From the NCBI GenBank assembly GCA_012295275.1, contig CM022668.1, positions 12,485,522 to 12,505,521 of the forward strand: DNA of 20,000 nucleotides, written 5' to 3'. How positions within the stretch are numbered: the first letter of the stretch is position 1; each line of letters opens with the position of its first letter. The notes beneath the pieces are model-generated. The model was not told the origin of the DNA. It worked only from the letters and a program-made list of their open reading frames with translations, and ran no database searches. This DNA comes from Chrysomallon squamiferum (Eukaryota > Mollusca > Gastropoda > Neomphalida > Peltospiridae). Position numbers and translations under genes: made by a program. This document shows positions 1 through 10,440 of this stretch, piece by piece.

Positions 1-180
1 TTGATTATATGATATAGCTGTCACAGTTTTGTTATCATTCTAGAGTCAGTGTTTGTGCGTGGATAATAATCAGTAAGATTTGGTTGTGATTGATTTTCAC
101 TTGACAAACATACAACAGGTAGTTTAGCTGTCTTTATTATTCCAAGGTTTGTGGGTAAGTTTGTTTTGTAGTCAGTCAGT

Positions 181-520
181 TGTTATATGTGGTGTGTGTG
201 TGTGTGTTTGAGAGAGAGGAAAAAAGAATATGTCATTTTGTGTATGTGTGTGTGTGCGTGTATGTGTTTGTGTTTGTGTATATATATGTGTGTGTGTGTA
301 TATATATGTGTGTGTGTGTGTGTATTTGTATATGTTTGTACATGTGTGTGCATATCTTTGTATGTATGTGTATATGTATGTATATGTATTTGTATATATA
401 TGTGTGTGTGTGTATATATATTATCTCTATATATAAGTATATGTGTATGTATATGTACAGGATATGTATACATGTGTATGTGTATATATGTATGTGTGTA
501 TGTGTGCATGACTGTCCATC
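181..520. repeat. Compound TG/TATG/TA microsatellite region
   Basis: Imperfect (TG)n, (TATG)n and (TA)n runs with several interruptions. The open frames across it in both directions give only Cys-Val or Thr-His polymers and are not genes. Bases 1-180 before it hold nothing recognisable. Confidence 0.9.
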
Positions 521-1140
521 TTCATGTGTGTGTTTGTATTATTTGTACATTGTTATAAGTATTTGTGTAAATATAATTACACAAACAAAGTGTTTGTATA
601 CATTCTCAAACCTCTTTATAAATATATATATATATATCTTTCTTTCTTTCTTCAACCTTCTGAGGTATTTTTCTCACTTGATCAGCGACAAATACCACTT
701 CATTACAATTACATTATAATCAACACAAACATAAAACCACTTTCAGCGAAATCCACACCAAGACAGGCTTCAGTGAACACCGGGTAAACAGTTTAATTTT
801 AATTTTTATATCAGTCCACAGTTTATTATCAATTCAGTTCACAGTGTCTGCCGTGATTTTTAATTTACCTTTCACAGCATGGGAGCCCATTGACAAAGAT
901 TTGATATCCCAGAATGGACTTTAAGTAATCTGAGAACTGTTTCTGTTCCAGCAGTTTCAATTATGTCATATTTTAAACACTGCTGTGTGGCTATTGTTGG
1001 GTAAATTGGTTAATTTTGTGTTGAGCCTGGTTGTTTGGAAATTGATGAGTTTTTATGATGACGATGGTTGAAAGGGTTTAGTGTAAGAAAATTGATGTTT
1101 AGAAAAGAAATGATAAGGTAAATGTAAATTAATAATGGTA
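521..1140. other. Non-repetitive stretch without a recognised gene
   Basis: Moderately complex DNA with a short (AT)n/(CTTT)n patch at about 620-650. It contains one acceptor-like pyrimidine tract with AG near 877, but no convincing exon follows. I see no gene or motif here that I can support. Confidence 0.5.
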
Positions 1141-1144
1141 AGGA

Positions 1145-1147
<3 letters not shown>

Positions 1148-1179
<32 letters not shown>

Positions 1180-1352
1180 TAATAATAATAATAATATTAA
1201 TAATAATAATAGTAATTTGATAGTAACAATAAAAATAATAATTTAAATAATAGTGATAGCAATAACAATCATAATATCATACTATTTATAACAATAATAA
1301 TAATATCAATAATAACAATAATAATAGTAATAATAATAATAACAATGATGAT
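1148..1352. repeat. Imperfect (AAT)n trinucleotide array
   Basis: About 200 bases of AAT units with AAC, AGT and TTA variants. The purest part is at 1148-1196. It is a typical decayed trinucleotide microsatellite. Confidence 0.9.
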
Positions 1353-1480
1353 CTATATAATAAAAACTGAATACAAATTATAGCTAAAAATATATACTGG
1401 TTAAACATGACCTTTTTAAACTTTCTCAAATTCCTTTCAGTGTCTTTATTATAAATTTATACAGATACAGTACACAAATT

Positions 1481-1517
1481 AAAACACATACACACACAAC
1501 ACACACACACACACACA

Positions 1518-1570
<53 letters not shown>

Positions 1571-1580
1571 ACACACACTC
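1481..1580. repeat. (CA)n dinucleotide tract
   Basis: The longest pure segment lies at about 1519-1564. GAC interruptions flank it on either side. A T homopolymer of about 22 bases follows at about 1640-1661. Confidence 0.95.
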
Positions 1581-1915
1581 TCGAACACAAACCCATATTA
1601 ATTTCATTTCCATTTCATTAACATCGCTTTCTCCTTTTTCTTTTTTTTTTTTTTTTTTTTTCCTATTACAAAATTTTCCATTATCTTTCTCTAATAAGAT
1701 TTCAAGCAGGCAGATGTTTGATATACAACAATATAACATGATGACCAGCGAGATACTGTAGTTATTGCATAATGTGTGAGTGAGTGTACATGTCACTTAT
1801 CTTGTTGCATCTCTACATTTCTATTAGCCCTGACACAGGCTTTGTTCAAGTTTTCTTTGAAGTGCTCTGTATGGTGAGTCCTAACTGCCAGTTATAATTG
1901 TTTGTGGTTAGGGTT

Positions 1916-1919
<4 letters not shown>

Positions 1920-1993
<74 letters not shown>

Positions 1994-2122
1994 ATATGTG
2001 TGTGTGTGTGGATTAATATATATGCTTGAATATATATATATATATGTATATATGTACGTATGTATAGATATGTTTTTATGAGTCATATATATACAAATAC
2101 ACACACACACACACACACACAT
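1920..2122. repeat. (TG)35 tract with TA and CA flanks
   Basis: An uninterrupted (GT)n runs from 1921 to 1990. It is followed by TATG/TA sequence and a short (CA)n at about 2099-2120, so complementary TG and CA tracts lie about 110 bases apart and could pair. Confidence 0.95.
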
Positions 2123-2239
2123 TTATTTACACATCTGAGTAAATGAATAAATGGATACAAGTATGTAAGTGTCTATGTTTTATAAATATATAGATAGATA
2201 TCTGTTAAACAGTATTTATTCGTATGCAGCTTTGTCTAT

Positions 2240-2273
2240 ATGCATATATACATAGACACATACATACATATAC

Positions 2274-2304
<31 letters not shown>

Positions 2305-2439
2305 TGTACAGACATATATGCATACAAACCTTCTTACATGTATGCATGCATACATACATACACTTATACACACACATACACTTTCATACATTCATACATA
2401 CATATATACATACATACATATATCTATATATACATATAC

Positions 2440-2475
<36 letters not shown>

Positions 2476-2542
2476 AACACCTATACCTCTATTTATACAT
2501 ACATAAACACATAAAACATACACACACACACACACACACACC
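2240..2542. repeat. ACAT/AT/GA compound microsatellite
   Basis: (ATAC)n and (AT)n runs, a short (GA)n at about 2289-2304, an (AT)n at about 2446-2474 and a terminal (CA)n at about 2519-2540. There is no coding content. Confidence 0.9.
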
Positions 2543-2735
2543 TGTAAGGTAAAATTCATTAGCATTTTATTATTCCTGCACTGTCATAAATTAACATTGT
2601 TTACCTGGTTTAAAAAAAAAAAAAAATCCAATCAAGATTTACCTGTAGTGATTGATACACCTGTCATTTGTCACTACAATACCTGTAATTAGCAGGTGTG
2701 TCAAGCTGAATTGATATGTCGCTACCTGCCAGGTA
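2539..2735. repeat. ACCTG motif cluster 1 (eight E-box-like hexamers)
   Basis: CACCTG/TACCTG or their complements start at 2539, 2602, 2640, 2658, 2680, 2693, 2723 and 2730. The last two form a near-palindrome, TACCTG-C-CAGGTA. These hexamers match the E-box type bound by ZEB/Snail factors, but they could equally be remnants of a repeat unit. The density is far above chance for A/T-rich DNA. Confidence 0.6.
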
Positions 2736-2924
2736 AAGCTCTTCACCCAAACACAGATCTTTATTAATTAATTTTGTATCGACTTACCTAGCTAGATAGA
2801 ATGAAGAAAGGAATGACAGAAGAATGGACAAGTTATAGTGATAGTGGGTGAACGAATATGTGATGATTTAGATATTTGATTGATGGATGAAGGAATATAA
2901 ATAAGAAAGAATATAAATAGAAAC

Positions 2925-3035
2925 ATGTGCACATACATACTTACACACAAACACACATATGTACATACATACACACATATACATACATACACACAGGAAT
3001 ACATACATACATACACACATACATACATACATACA

Positions 3036-3098
<63 letters not shown>

Positions 3099-3330
3099 AC
3101 ACATACACAGATACACATAGAAGCACACAAACAAACAGAAATAGATGTATACACCAACATACTTACATACAGATGAATATACCACATGAATATATATATA
3201 TATATATATATATACATACACACACACAGACAAACACACAGACATACACATCCATAAAATATATATATATGTATCTACAAATACAATGTACACAAAGACA
3301 GTCAGACAAAAGCAGTCAAACACACACACA
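2925..3330. repeat. (ACAT)n array with inverted (ATGT)n arm
   Basis: Long imperfect ACAT/CA repeats. At about 3017-3098 a run of about a dozen ACAT units meets an (AT)5 centre and about six GTAT units, forming a self-complementary block able to extrude a hairpin or cruciform. An (AT)n follows at about 3189-3213. Open frames on both strands are repeat artefacts. Confidence 0.9.
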
Positions 3331-3545
3331 AACAGAAATCTCACACCAAATCACCAAATCACTTTATAAGAGTTTAATATCCACGACAGCACCACCTATC
3401 AGGCTTGTGTGAGTAATTACACAGATATTGATTGGGTTGTATATAACTCTGTATCTACCACTCTTTCGTGCTTGGTCAGTCCAAGCCCAGGGCATTGTGG
3501 GTAATCTGTCACCGACTGTCTCGTTAGTGTTGACGTTTGAAGATG
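3331..3545. other. Short unique stretch between repeats
   Basis: More complex DNA with GC-richer words around 3470-3540. No open frame or recognised element is seen. Confidence 0.4.
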
Positions 3546-3960
3546 CGAGGATAGGATTTACAGGATGTGTTAAACTGATGTGAAGGATATTTTTTTTTTT
3601 AAGGATGTTTAGAAATTGACGTGAAGGATATCCTTAAGGGATATTTAAAACTGACATGAAGGATTGTTTACAAGGTATGCAAAGGATCTATTTTATCTGT
3701 ATGTGAGAGATATTTTAATAGATATTTTGGGAGGTGTTTGAAGAATATTTTATTGGGATATTATAAAGGATATTTCAAGGGATATGAAGGATATTTCAAA
3801 TGGTGTTCAAAGGATATTGCAAAGGGATTTTCAGACGATATATATTAAAGGTATTTTAAAATATGCAAATCGATGTCAAGGATATTTTATGAGAGAATTT
3901 GAAGATATTTGAAAAAGATTTTAAAAAGATTTAAAGGATACTTTAATGTTTATTTTAAAT
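3546..3960. repeat. Decayed GGATATTT tandem array
   Basis: The word AAGGATATTTT and variants recur throughout. A longer unit of about 35-41 bases is visible at the left end: an AAACTGAxxTGAAGGAT-type motif starts at 3572, 3613 and 3648. The units are too diverged for a clean consensus by eye. Confidence 0.7.
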
Positions 3961-4039
3961 ACCTAATCTTTTTAAAAAATATTTATAAATAAGTATATAA
4001 TAAGTACTGAAACATTGTTATAGATAGAAAGATACATTA

Positions 4040-4085
4040 ATGGATGGATGGATGGATGGATGGATGGATGGATGAATGGATGGAA
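4040..4085. repeat. (GGAT)n tetranucleotide microsatellite
   Basis: About eight near-perfect GGAT units followed by GAAT variants. The rest of 3961-4760 is A/T-rich, with an (AT)n at about 4205-4221, a short CAGA run near 4307-4319 and no gene. Confidence 0.9.
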
Positions 4086-4769
4086 GTATCAATAAATATA
4101 TAGAGATAATTATGTTATGGTTGGATAGATATCAGATATTTAGAAATAATAAATGAATAGACAGATTGCAGAAATGGATAAATATTTAGACAAATACATG
4201 GAGATATATATATATATATATACAAAAATATAAAATTATGTTGGAATCATGATGGACACTTGGATAGGTACATTTATACTTTTGTTGATGTATGGATGCA
4301 CACATACAGACAGACAGACAAACAAATTAATTAAACCAGAAGGATAATAAATGGAAAATATTTAAAAAAAGATTTAACAAGATTAATGGATGCATGAATG
4401 ATGAATATGAGCAGATTAAAGATTTGACAAATGTTTATATGATTTGTTTAACTGGAAGACATGGATGGGCTCAGCAAGACAGAGAGATGGAGGGACATGA
4501 AAAAAACAGATGGATGGTTGCATGGACAATTTGTAATTAGATTTTTTTTTTAATTAAGACTCAATGACTTAATTTGTATATGAGGGATAGTTTTTAGTTA
4601 GAGTAATTGTATGAGATGTGAAGGATTATGAGATCAATTCCTTTAAGTTTACTCATTAGGAAATTTCACGTTCCTACCAGTGCTCCAAATTTATTAATTT
4701 TTAATTTTTTAATTTTTGGGTTTTTTTTTGTTATGTAACAGTAACTATCAATATTAAACTGTGGTCAGA

Positions 4770-5190
4770 ATGTTATGTAGACTGTTTGTTCAAATCATTC
4801 CTTTCATTATTTATCCATCCATCTTTCATTCATTAATCATTCATTTGTTCACCCATTTATTCCTTCACTCATCAGCATGTCATCCTTTCTGTTATCCTTC
4901 TGTTATTCATTCATTCATTCATCCAGACATCCTTTATTTGTTTCTTTATCCATCTATCCATCCTTTATTCATCCATTTGTTCACACATCCTACTCCAGTT
5001 CATTCATTCTTCTGTCTGTGTGCATTCATTCACTCCTTGTTCCTGCCTCATTTGTTCAACCATTCTCTCATTCCATTCACTGATTCATTCATCCTTCATT
5101 TAATCATTCACTTTTTGTTCCATCATTCATTCCTCCATCATTCTTCCATCCTTTCATTCATCCACCTATCATTCATTCACCTCCACACAC
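4770..5190. repeat. Imperfect CATT/CATC pyrimidine-rich array
   Basis: About 400 bases built from CATT, CATC and TTCATTCA words, ending in (CA)9 at about 5184-5203. A 160-codon open frame crosses it, but its product is a Ser-Phe-Ile-His polymer following the tetranucleotide period, so it is not treated as a gene. Confidence 0.85.
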
Positions 5191-5246
5191 ACACACACAC
5201 ACAGACTAAATTATTAACTCTCGACAAAGCACCCCTGACCTAATTC

Positions 5247-6350
5247 CACCTGAGTCACTACTCGTTTGGTTACCTGTGTGAACTACCTTTTGTAAGTCAC
5301 CTGTACGAGTTACCTGTCAACTTCAAACAAATCTAGCGAGAGATTTTTCTTGTGTCTGAGACAGAAACCCCCCACACAGAGATTTCTTTTTTTTTTTTTT
5401 ATATGGTCAGCGCTGAAACACAATTGTCCATTCACAATACACCTAACAGCCAGGTGATTTGATTGTTTGTTTATTTAGCGGTCAGTTTCACCAGGTGAAG
5501 GGACTGGACTGGACAGGACAGATGGTCATGATAAATGTTGTAGTAGCCGTCGATTTAAGTGTCCTGGGTTAGGTCTTGAAGCGAGTATCATTTGTTGCCA
5601 CGGAAACGCTTTACCTGTAGTTTATCATTTCAGGTAAAATCCGGTAATAATTTTTTCGGTATTTTATTGCAGAATGTTTAGTTTAAATGTTATTTGTGGA
5701 CCTTTTTACCTGGAAATTACCTTTACAGGTAAATTTGGTAATACATTTTGGTCACATGATAGGAAAAATGTTAAATTTGTTATTACAGAAATTTTCACTT
5801 GTTTAAGTAATTTATTTTATTAATTGTGATTTTTTTATAAACATTATTTGTTTTGAAAAATTTCACCTGTTCAGGTAAATATTGAAACAATTGAAGTTTT
5901 TTTTATTGTGGAGGTTAGTATAATATTATTTCTTTTTAAGGAAATTTTTACCTGTAAGTTACCTGTTGAGATAAATCTTGAACTATCTGTGATAACATAA
6001 AGCTAAAGTAAATACAATTTACTGTAACAGGTGGAAAGTTAAGGAGAACAGTTTGATGTTAATAAAAAAAAAAAGAGTGTACACTTTTACCTGTAATTTA
6101 CATTTTTGAAGTAAAATTTAATGATATTTATAAAAATTTGATATTGAAGAAAATATAATTTGTCATCATGAAAATTTTATAATTACTAAAACCTATTTAT
6201 AGAACTTTTATCTTTTATTATATATACTTGTTGGTAATAATATATTATTTGTTGCCATGGAAGTTTTTACCTGTAATTTACCTTTTGAAGTAAAGTTTTT
6301 TGTAATTACTGGGAGCTGTATATGGTAAATTAAAATGCACTACACAGGTA
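5247..6350. repeat. ACCTG motif cluster 2 (18 E-box-like hexamers in 1.1 kb)
   Basis: CACCTG/TACCTG or complements start at 5247, 5271, 5298, 5311, 5451, 5492, 5612, 5631, 5707, 5726, 5864, 5872, 5949, 5960, 6028, 6088, 6268 and 6345. Several are paired head to head with a gap of 2-13 bases (5612/5631, 5707/5726, 5864/5872). Many sit in a recurring context, TTTTTACCTGTAATTTACC, followed by GTAAA. Roughly one would be expected by chance. They are either a degenerate repeat family or a dense binding-site array for a ZEB/Snail-like factor; I cannot decide from sequence alone. Confidence 0.65.
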
Positions 6351-7553
6351 ATCTTAGTTTAATGTTTAGCTGTTAATTAATTTGGTATTGCAACCTTGTA
6401 AAGATTTTTCTGATCAATATTTCACTATAATTTAAATTTTAATATATAAATTTTTCAGATTACTATATTTAAAAAAAAGAATAAAAGATTCAGAAATTTA
6501 ATTTGTTGTCAAGGAAACCTTTAAAAATAAATTAACATGGATCAAAGGTTGGCTTGGTTAAAAACATGAAAAAGGTAAAATTGGTTGCTATTTGTTACTA
6601 TGGGAATTTTTTACATTATAATTTGTTACCATGGGAACCGTTACTTACAATGCTTTACCTTGGGAATGTTCACTTGTATTTATCAGATTCAGAGTTTGTT
6701 TACATAAAATAAATCTACACAAAGAAAAGGTCATTCATTACCTTGTTACCATGGCAATGGATTGATGATGATTACATTCTCTGTCTTTTAAGTAAATTTT
6801 ACTTGTAGCAGACTTGGAGTGTTAAATTTACTTATAAATCTACAGAACTAATCCAGCTGAAAAGTATGAAACTGTGTTTTGTTGTCATGGAAACTAGTTA
6901 ATGAAATGTGTGTGTATGAGTGTATGTGTATGAATATCATACACACACACATGCACACACACACATATACACACATATATAAATATACACACACATCTAT
7001 ATATATATACATACATACACACATATATACATACATACATAAATGTATGTGTGTGTGTGTGTATGAGTGTGTCTGTATATATGTATATATATATATACAA
7101 AACAACACACACACACACACACATATATAAACACATAGGCACATAGAGACACACATAATCATCTAATTTATTACATTCTCTCCTGATTATAATGTTATAT
7201 TTTCAGTAATCTATTTACATCCAAACAAACAGACAGACAGAATTACAAAACAAGGGCAGATCCAGTATTTCAAAAAGTGGGTGATTCTTGCCATTACAAC
7301 AGATACAATTTTTGAATGTGTAATAAAAAAAAAGTTGATAAAGAAAAAAAATTCTATTGTCAAAAACAGGGCTGCACTGTCCCCCCCCTTTTAGGATTTT
7401 CATTTATCCAGGGGGGAGGTCCTTTTTACCATGGTAACTAGTTAGTGGAAGTGGACCTTTTAATTGTTAAGCAGTTTGAATAACAGTTCAGGAAACAACT
7501 GTTTAAGTGGTGTCTCATATGGAGAGCTGAATGTACTTCATTTCCATGGCAAC
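5594..7553. repeat. Dispersed X-box-like palindromes (GTTGCCATGGAAAC type)
   Basis: Nine copies of a CCATGG-centred, imperfectly palindromic motif occur at 5594-5607, 6251-6263, 6505-6518, 6594-6606, 6625-6638, 6745-6758, 6881-6894, 7425-7438 and 7541-7553, with a weaker relative at 6655-6666. They resemble the RFX X-box, whose half-sites are GTTGCC and GGCAAC. At 5594 and 6251 the palindrome is followed within a few bases by TTACCTGTA on the same strand, which suggests a composite unit shared with the ACCTG cluster. Confidence 0.6.
6900..7160. repeat. TG/CA/TA microsatellite with inverted arms
   Basis: TGTGTATGA at about 6924-6932 is followed after a few bases by TCATACACA, so the TG and CA arms are self-complementary. 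A second TG block lies at about 7047-7063. Open frames in both directions are repeat artefacts. Confidence 0.85.
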
Positions 7554-7800
7554 TACTTGTGACAAAATAGCAAACAAAATTATACATATTAGATGTGTAT
7601 GTCATTACTGATATGTTGCATCATATGGAAGTATGGAAGTATAGATGTATGAATGGATGAATTTATGGAGAGTTGTATGTCTGTATGTGTGTTTGTCTGT
7701 CTGTCTGTGTTTTTTTGAATGATTTTATGTCATTATGTGGGAATTTTTTGTATGTGTATGTATGTGAATATAACTGTCCTGCTTGCATGCAATCATATTA
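7161..7800. other. A/T-rich DNA without a recognised gene
   Basis: Contains two of the X-box-like palindromes (7425, 7541), a C run at 7381-7388 and a G run near 7411-7416. A 62-codon minus-strand open frame at 7215-7403 has no recognisable domain. Confidence 0.5.
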
Positions 7801-7807
7801 ATACTTG

Positions 7808-7857
7808 TTTGTTTGTGTGTGTGTGTGTATGCGTGTGTGTGTGTGTGTGTGTGTGTG
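7808..7857. repeat. (TG)n tract
   Basis: About 24 TG units with one CG interruption near 7831. It follows (GTCT)n-like sequence at about 7690-7707. Confidence 0.9.
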
Positions 7858-7860
7858 AAT

Positions 7861-8180
7861 GTCTGAATACATATTTAGTTTCATGGACTGAAGGTTGGTT
7901 GTGAAATGAAATCAATACATTGATGTATAAACAAGAAAAAAATATTTAATAATAAACAAAATTAAGTAAAGTCAAAAACAAATAATCCAAGTTCAAAGAA
8001 AAGAAAAGAAAAACATTTTATATTTTCTTCTTTTTCTTCATTTATCACTCCTTCCTTCTTTTTCTTCTTTTATTTTTTTCTTCACTTAATCTTGAAAAGT
8101 GTCAGAAAAACAAATTTCAATCAGTTCTTAATCCTCTTAATAATCATCTCATAAAAAAATATATTTGTTCTATTCACGAA
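7861..8180. other. A/T-rich stretch, nothing recognised
   Basis: A-rich on the left and pyrimidine-rich (TTCTT words) at about 8020-8090. No gene or repeat with a clear period is seen. Confidence 0.5.
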
Positions 8181-8182
8181 TA

Positions 8183-8336
8183 GCCTGTCAGGTCCATAAT
8201 CCTTTGCTGAATCATTGACTGGTATTACAGTCCTTTGTTATCAAAAGCTCATTTCTCATCGGTGGAATTACTAGCAAAACCAGTGTACAAAGTAAACAAA
8301 GTGAACAAGGGATTATGGGATTTGTCGAGACAGGAA
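8183..8336. repeat. Possible small inverted-repeat element (MITE-like)
   Basis: CCTGTC...CATAATCCTTTG at the left edge is mirrored by CAAGGGATTATGG...GACAGG at the right edge, about 150 bases apart, with an indel between the two blocks. The interior is less A/T-rich than its flanks and has no open frame. The match is imperfect and no target duplication is evident, so this is tentative. Confidence 0.25.
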
Positions 8337-8399
8337 GTTGAGTTTTTGGCACTTCAAAATGATGGGGGTTTTGATTAATGTCAGTTTGTTTTTAATATA

Positions 8400-9073
8400 T
8401 ATTAAGTTTGAGGGTTTTTGTTGTTTTTTTTTATCAAAAAGTTTTCTCATATTTCATTTAGTATGATAGGAGTTATAGAAAAAGTTATGGTGAGCATTTT
8501 ATAATAGGAAATTAATTATTATTGTTATTATTTTTATTTATTTTAATGTTTTGAATTTTTTAACTTTTTACAGAAATGTTTAATTATTTAATTTTTTTAT
8601 TATTAAATAAAATTTTGAAATTATTTTATTGTTTAATGAACTTTTAAGGTATACTTTATTATTTTCTTACTATTTTTTTAATTGTTGAAAGGTGTCTAAA
8701 CTATAATCTATGATAATTAATTTATTTTTAAAATATATTTTATTTATTTATTTTTATTTATTTATTTATATATTTATTTATTTTAATTTCTATTTAATTT
8801 TTATTAATTTTTATTTATTTATTTATTATAAGTTGCTTCTGTAGAGTTTATTTATTTAGTTATTATTATTATTTATTTTTTAAATTAGTTTATCAAAAAT
8901 TTTAATACTTTTTATTTTTGATATTTTATGTTTTTATTTCATTCATGACATAAAACATATTATAAATAATATCACTGATATATCATTTTTTAATCATATA
9001 TATCTTCCTTTCATTTATAAATTAATTTTTTTCTTTTAACCTGCTATTGGCAATTTCTCAAAACTGTTCAGTG

Positions 9074-9113
<40 letters not shown>

Positions 9114-9300
9114 TATTCTTTTTTTTAATTTTCAAACAAAATAAATGCTTTTGCACTAACATTAACCTAACTTTTTTTATTACTAATATTTTTTTCCTTT
9201 TCTAAATTTAACATTTATGACATCTTTTTTTTTTTTTTCCTGTCATTTTAATAATATTTAATAATGTAACTTATGAAGTATTAAAAAAAATAATAATAAA
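8400..9300. repeat. TTTA/ATT low-complexity DNA with poly-T
   Basis: Nearly pure A/T, with (TTTA)n words at about 8738-8830 and a T homopolymer of about 32 bases at 9079-9110. No coding potential is seen. Confidence 0.8.
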
Positions 9301-9500
9301 AAAATATATAATTATGTTGTGTTAATTTGGTGTGTGAATATTTGTCCAAAAAAAATGAAGAAGAAAAAAAAGCACTTACTAACTTGGTCTTTATTGTCAG
9401 GTGGTCTGATTAATGAGTACTAACTCTTCTCTGTCCTTTGTGCTTTAATTAATATTTTTGCTGAAAGGTTTAACAAGTTTTTTAGATAAAAGTAAATGTG
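9301..9500. other. Short A/T-rich spacer
   Basis: No gene or motif that I can support. Confidence 0.4.
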
Positions 9501-9504
9501 TTTT

Positions 9505-9872
9505 CTTCATGTCATTAACATAATTTATTCAGAAATTTATTTTCATTAAGTCATAAGCATAATTTATTCTTAAATTTATTTTCATTAAGTCATAAGCACA
9601 ATTAATTCAGGAATTGACTTCCATTTTCATAAAATATACATTAAAGCCATTATAATTATTATTTCAGTAATTTATATTAATATAACATTAACATAATAAA
9701 TAAATGAAGTCTATTCCATTATTTCATTATCATAATTTATTCAAGAATTTACTTTTATTATTTCATTATCATAATTTATTCAAGAATTTACTTTCATTAT
9801 TTCATTATCATAATTTATTCAAGAATTTGCCTTCATTATTATCATAAGTTACATAATTAATGTCAGAATGTC
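9505..9872. repeat. Minisatellite with 39-bp period, two blocks
   Basis: Left block: equivalent positions at 9505, 9544 and 9583, exactly 39 bases apart, with a TTTTCATTAAGTCATAAGCA-type unit. Right block: equivalent positions at 9717, 9756, 9795 and 9834, again exactly 39 apart and almost identical, with CATAATTTATTCAAGAATTT in each unit. Both blocks share CATAATTTATTC, so they are one family. The middle (about 9620-9716) has decayed. Confidence 0.88.
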
Positions 9873-10177
9873 AAGTATATTGTTACCATGATTTTTATCA
9901 TAATCATTTACAACAATTTATTCATAAACTTAATATTTAATTATCATAATCAATATGACATTATAATTCTATCATTTAATAAAAAAATAAAACATTTTCG
10001 TAAAACTTTTAACATTTAATTAAATGAATGATCCAATTATCATAATTAAATTCATTATTTAATTATCATTTTTTTACATGTTTAAAATATTTCTTCATAT
10101 CATTATCACTTTCTTGTTGAATTTTTTTTTTTTATCACTTGCATGTTATGTAAAATAAACAATTTATTTTGACTTAG
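9873..10177. other. A/T-rich spacer
   Basis: ATCATAATT words persist to about 10070, perhaps as further decay of the 39-bp family. No gene is seen. Confidence 0.4.
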
Positions 10178-10440
10178 GTGGCGAAGGTGCCAATAGGCGA
10201 CTTTGACTGGAAAACGGACACCACAAATAGCGAGAAAATGGCATGCCGTTGGCGTAGCTGTTGTTGTAACGATGCCCACCACAGCTGTGTTGTCTTAAGG
10301 AAATTAACTGTTTATCTGTTATAGAAAACACAAATATTCCATTGTTTGGTTGTAGTCACCTGTTGCTACTTTATGCATGTTTGCGCAGGATAAATTCATG
10401 TGTTGCCGATGCTGTTGCAGAAGTTGATTTTGTTGCGACA
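10178..10440. other. GC-richer complex island of unknown nature
   Basis: A sharply bounded patch of balanced composition inside extreme A/T DNA. On the + strand a frame is open from 10178 to a TAG at 10322-10324 (48 codons), directly after an acceptor-like ACTTAG, and includes RSCCCNDAHHSC. On the minus strand, two other frames are also open over much of it. No donor site is convincing. It could be a fragment of a dispersed repeat or transposon, an isolated exon, or a regulatory element. I do not recognise it. Confidence 0.35.

Noticed and set aside
180-719. 179-codon open frame and overlapping frames
   Set aside because: The product is mostly Cys-Val-Tyr runs generated by TG/TATG microsatellites, and both strands are open across the same bases.
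878-925. Possible terminal exon after an acceptor-like TTTCACAG, reading WEPIDKDLISQNGL then stop
   Set aside because: Only 14 residues with no partner exon in the window, so it cannot be told from chance.
2792-3412. Several 60-160 codon frames on both strands
   Set aside because: All follow the 4-base ACAT period, which keeps every frame open. There is no domain or codon-use signal.
4761-5243. 160-codon open frame
   Set aside because: Composed of Ser-Phe-Ile-His repeats from CATT/CATC units, with no complexity expected of a protein.
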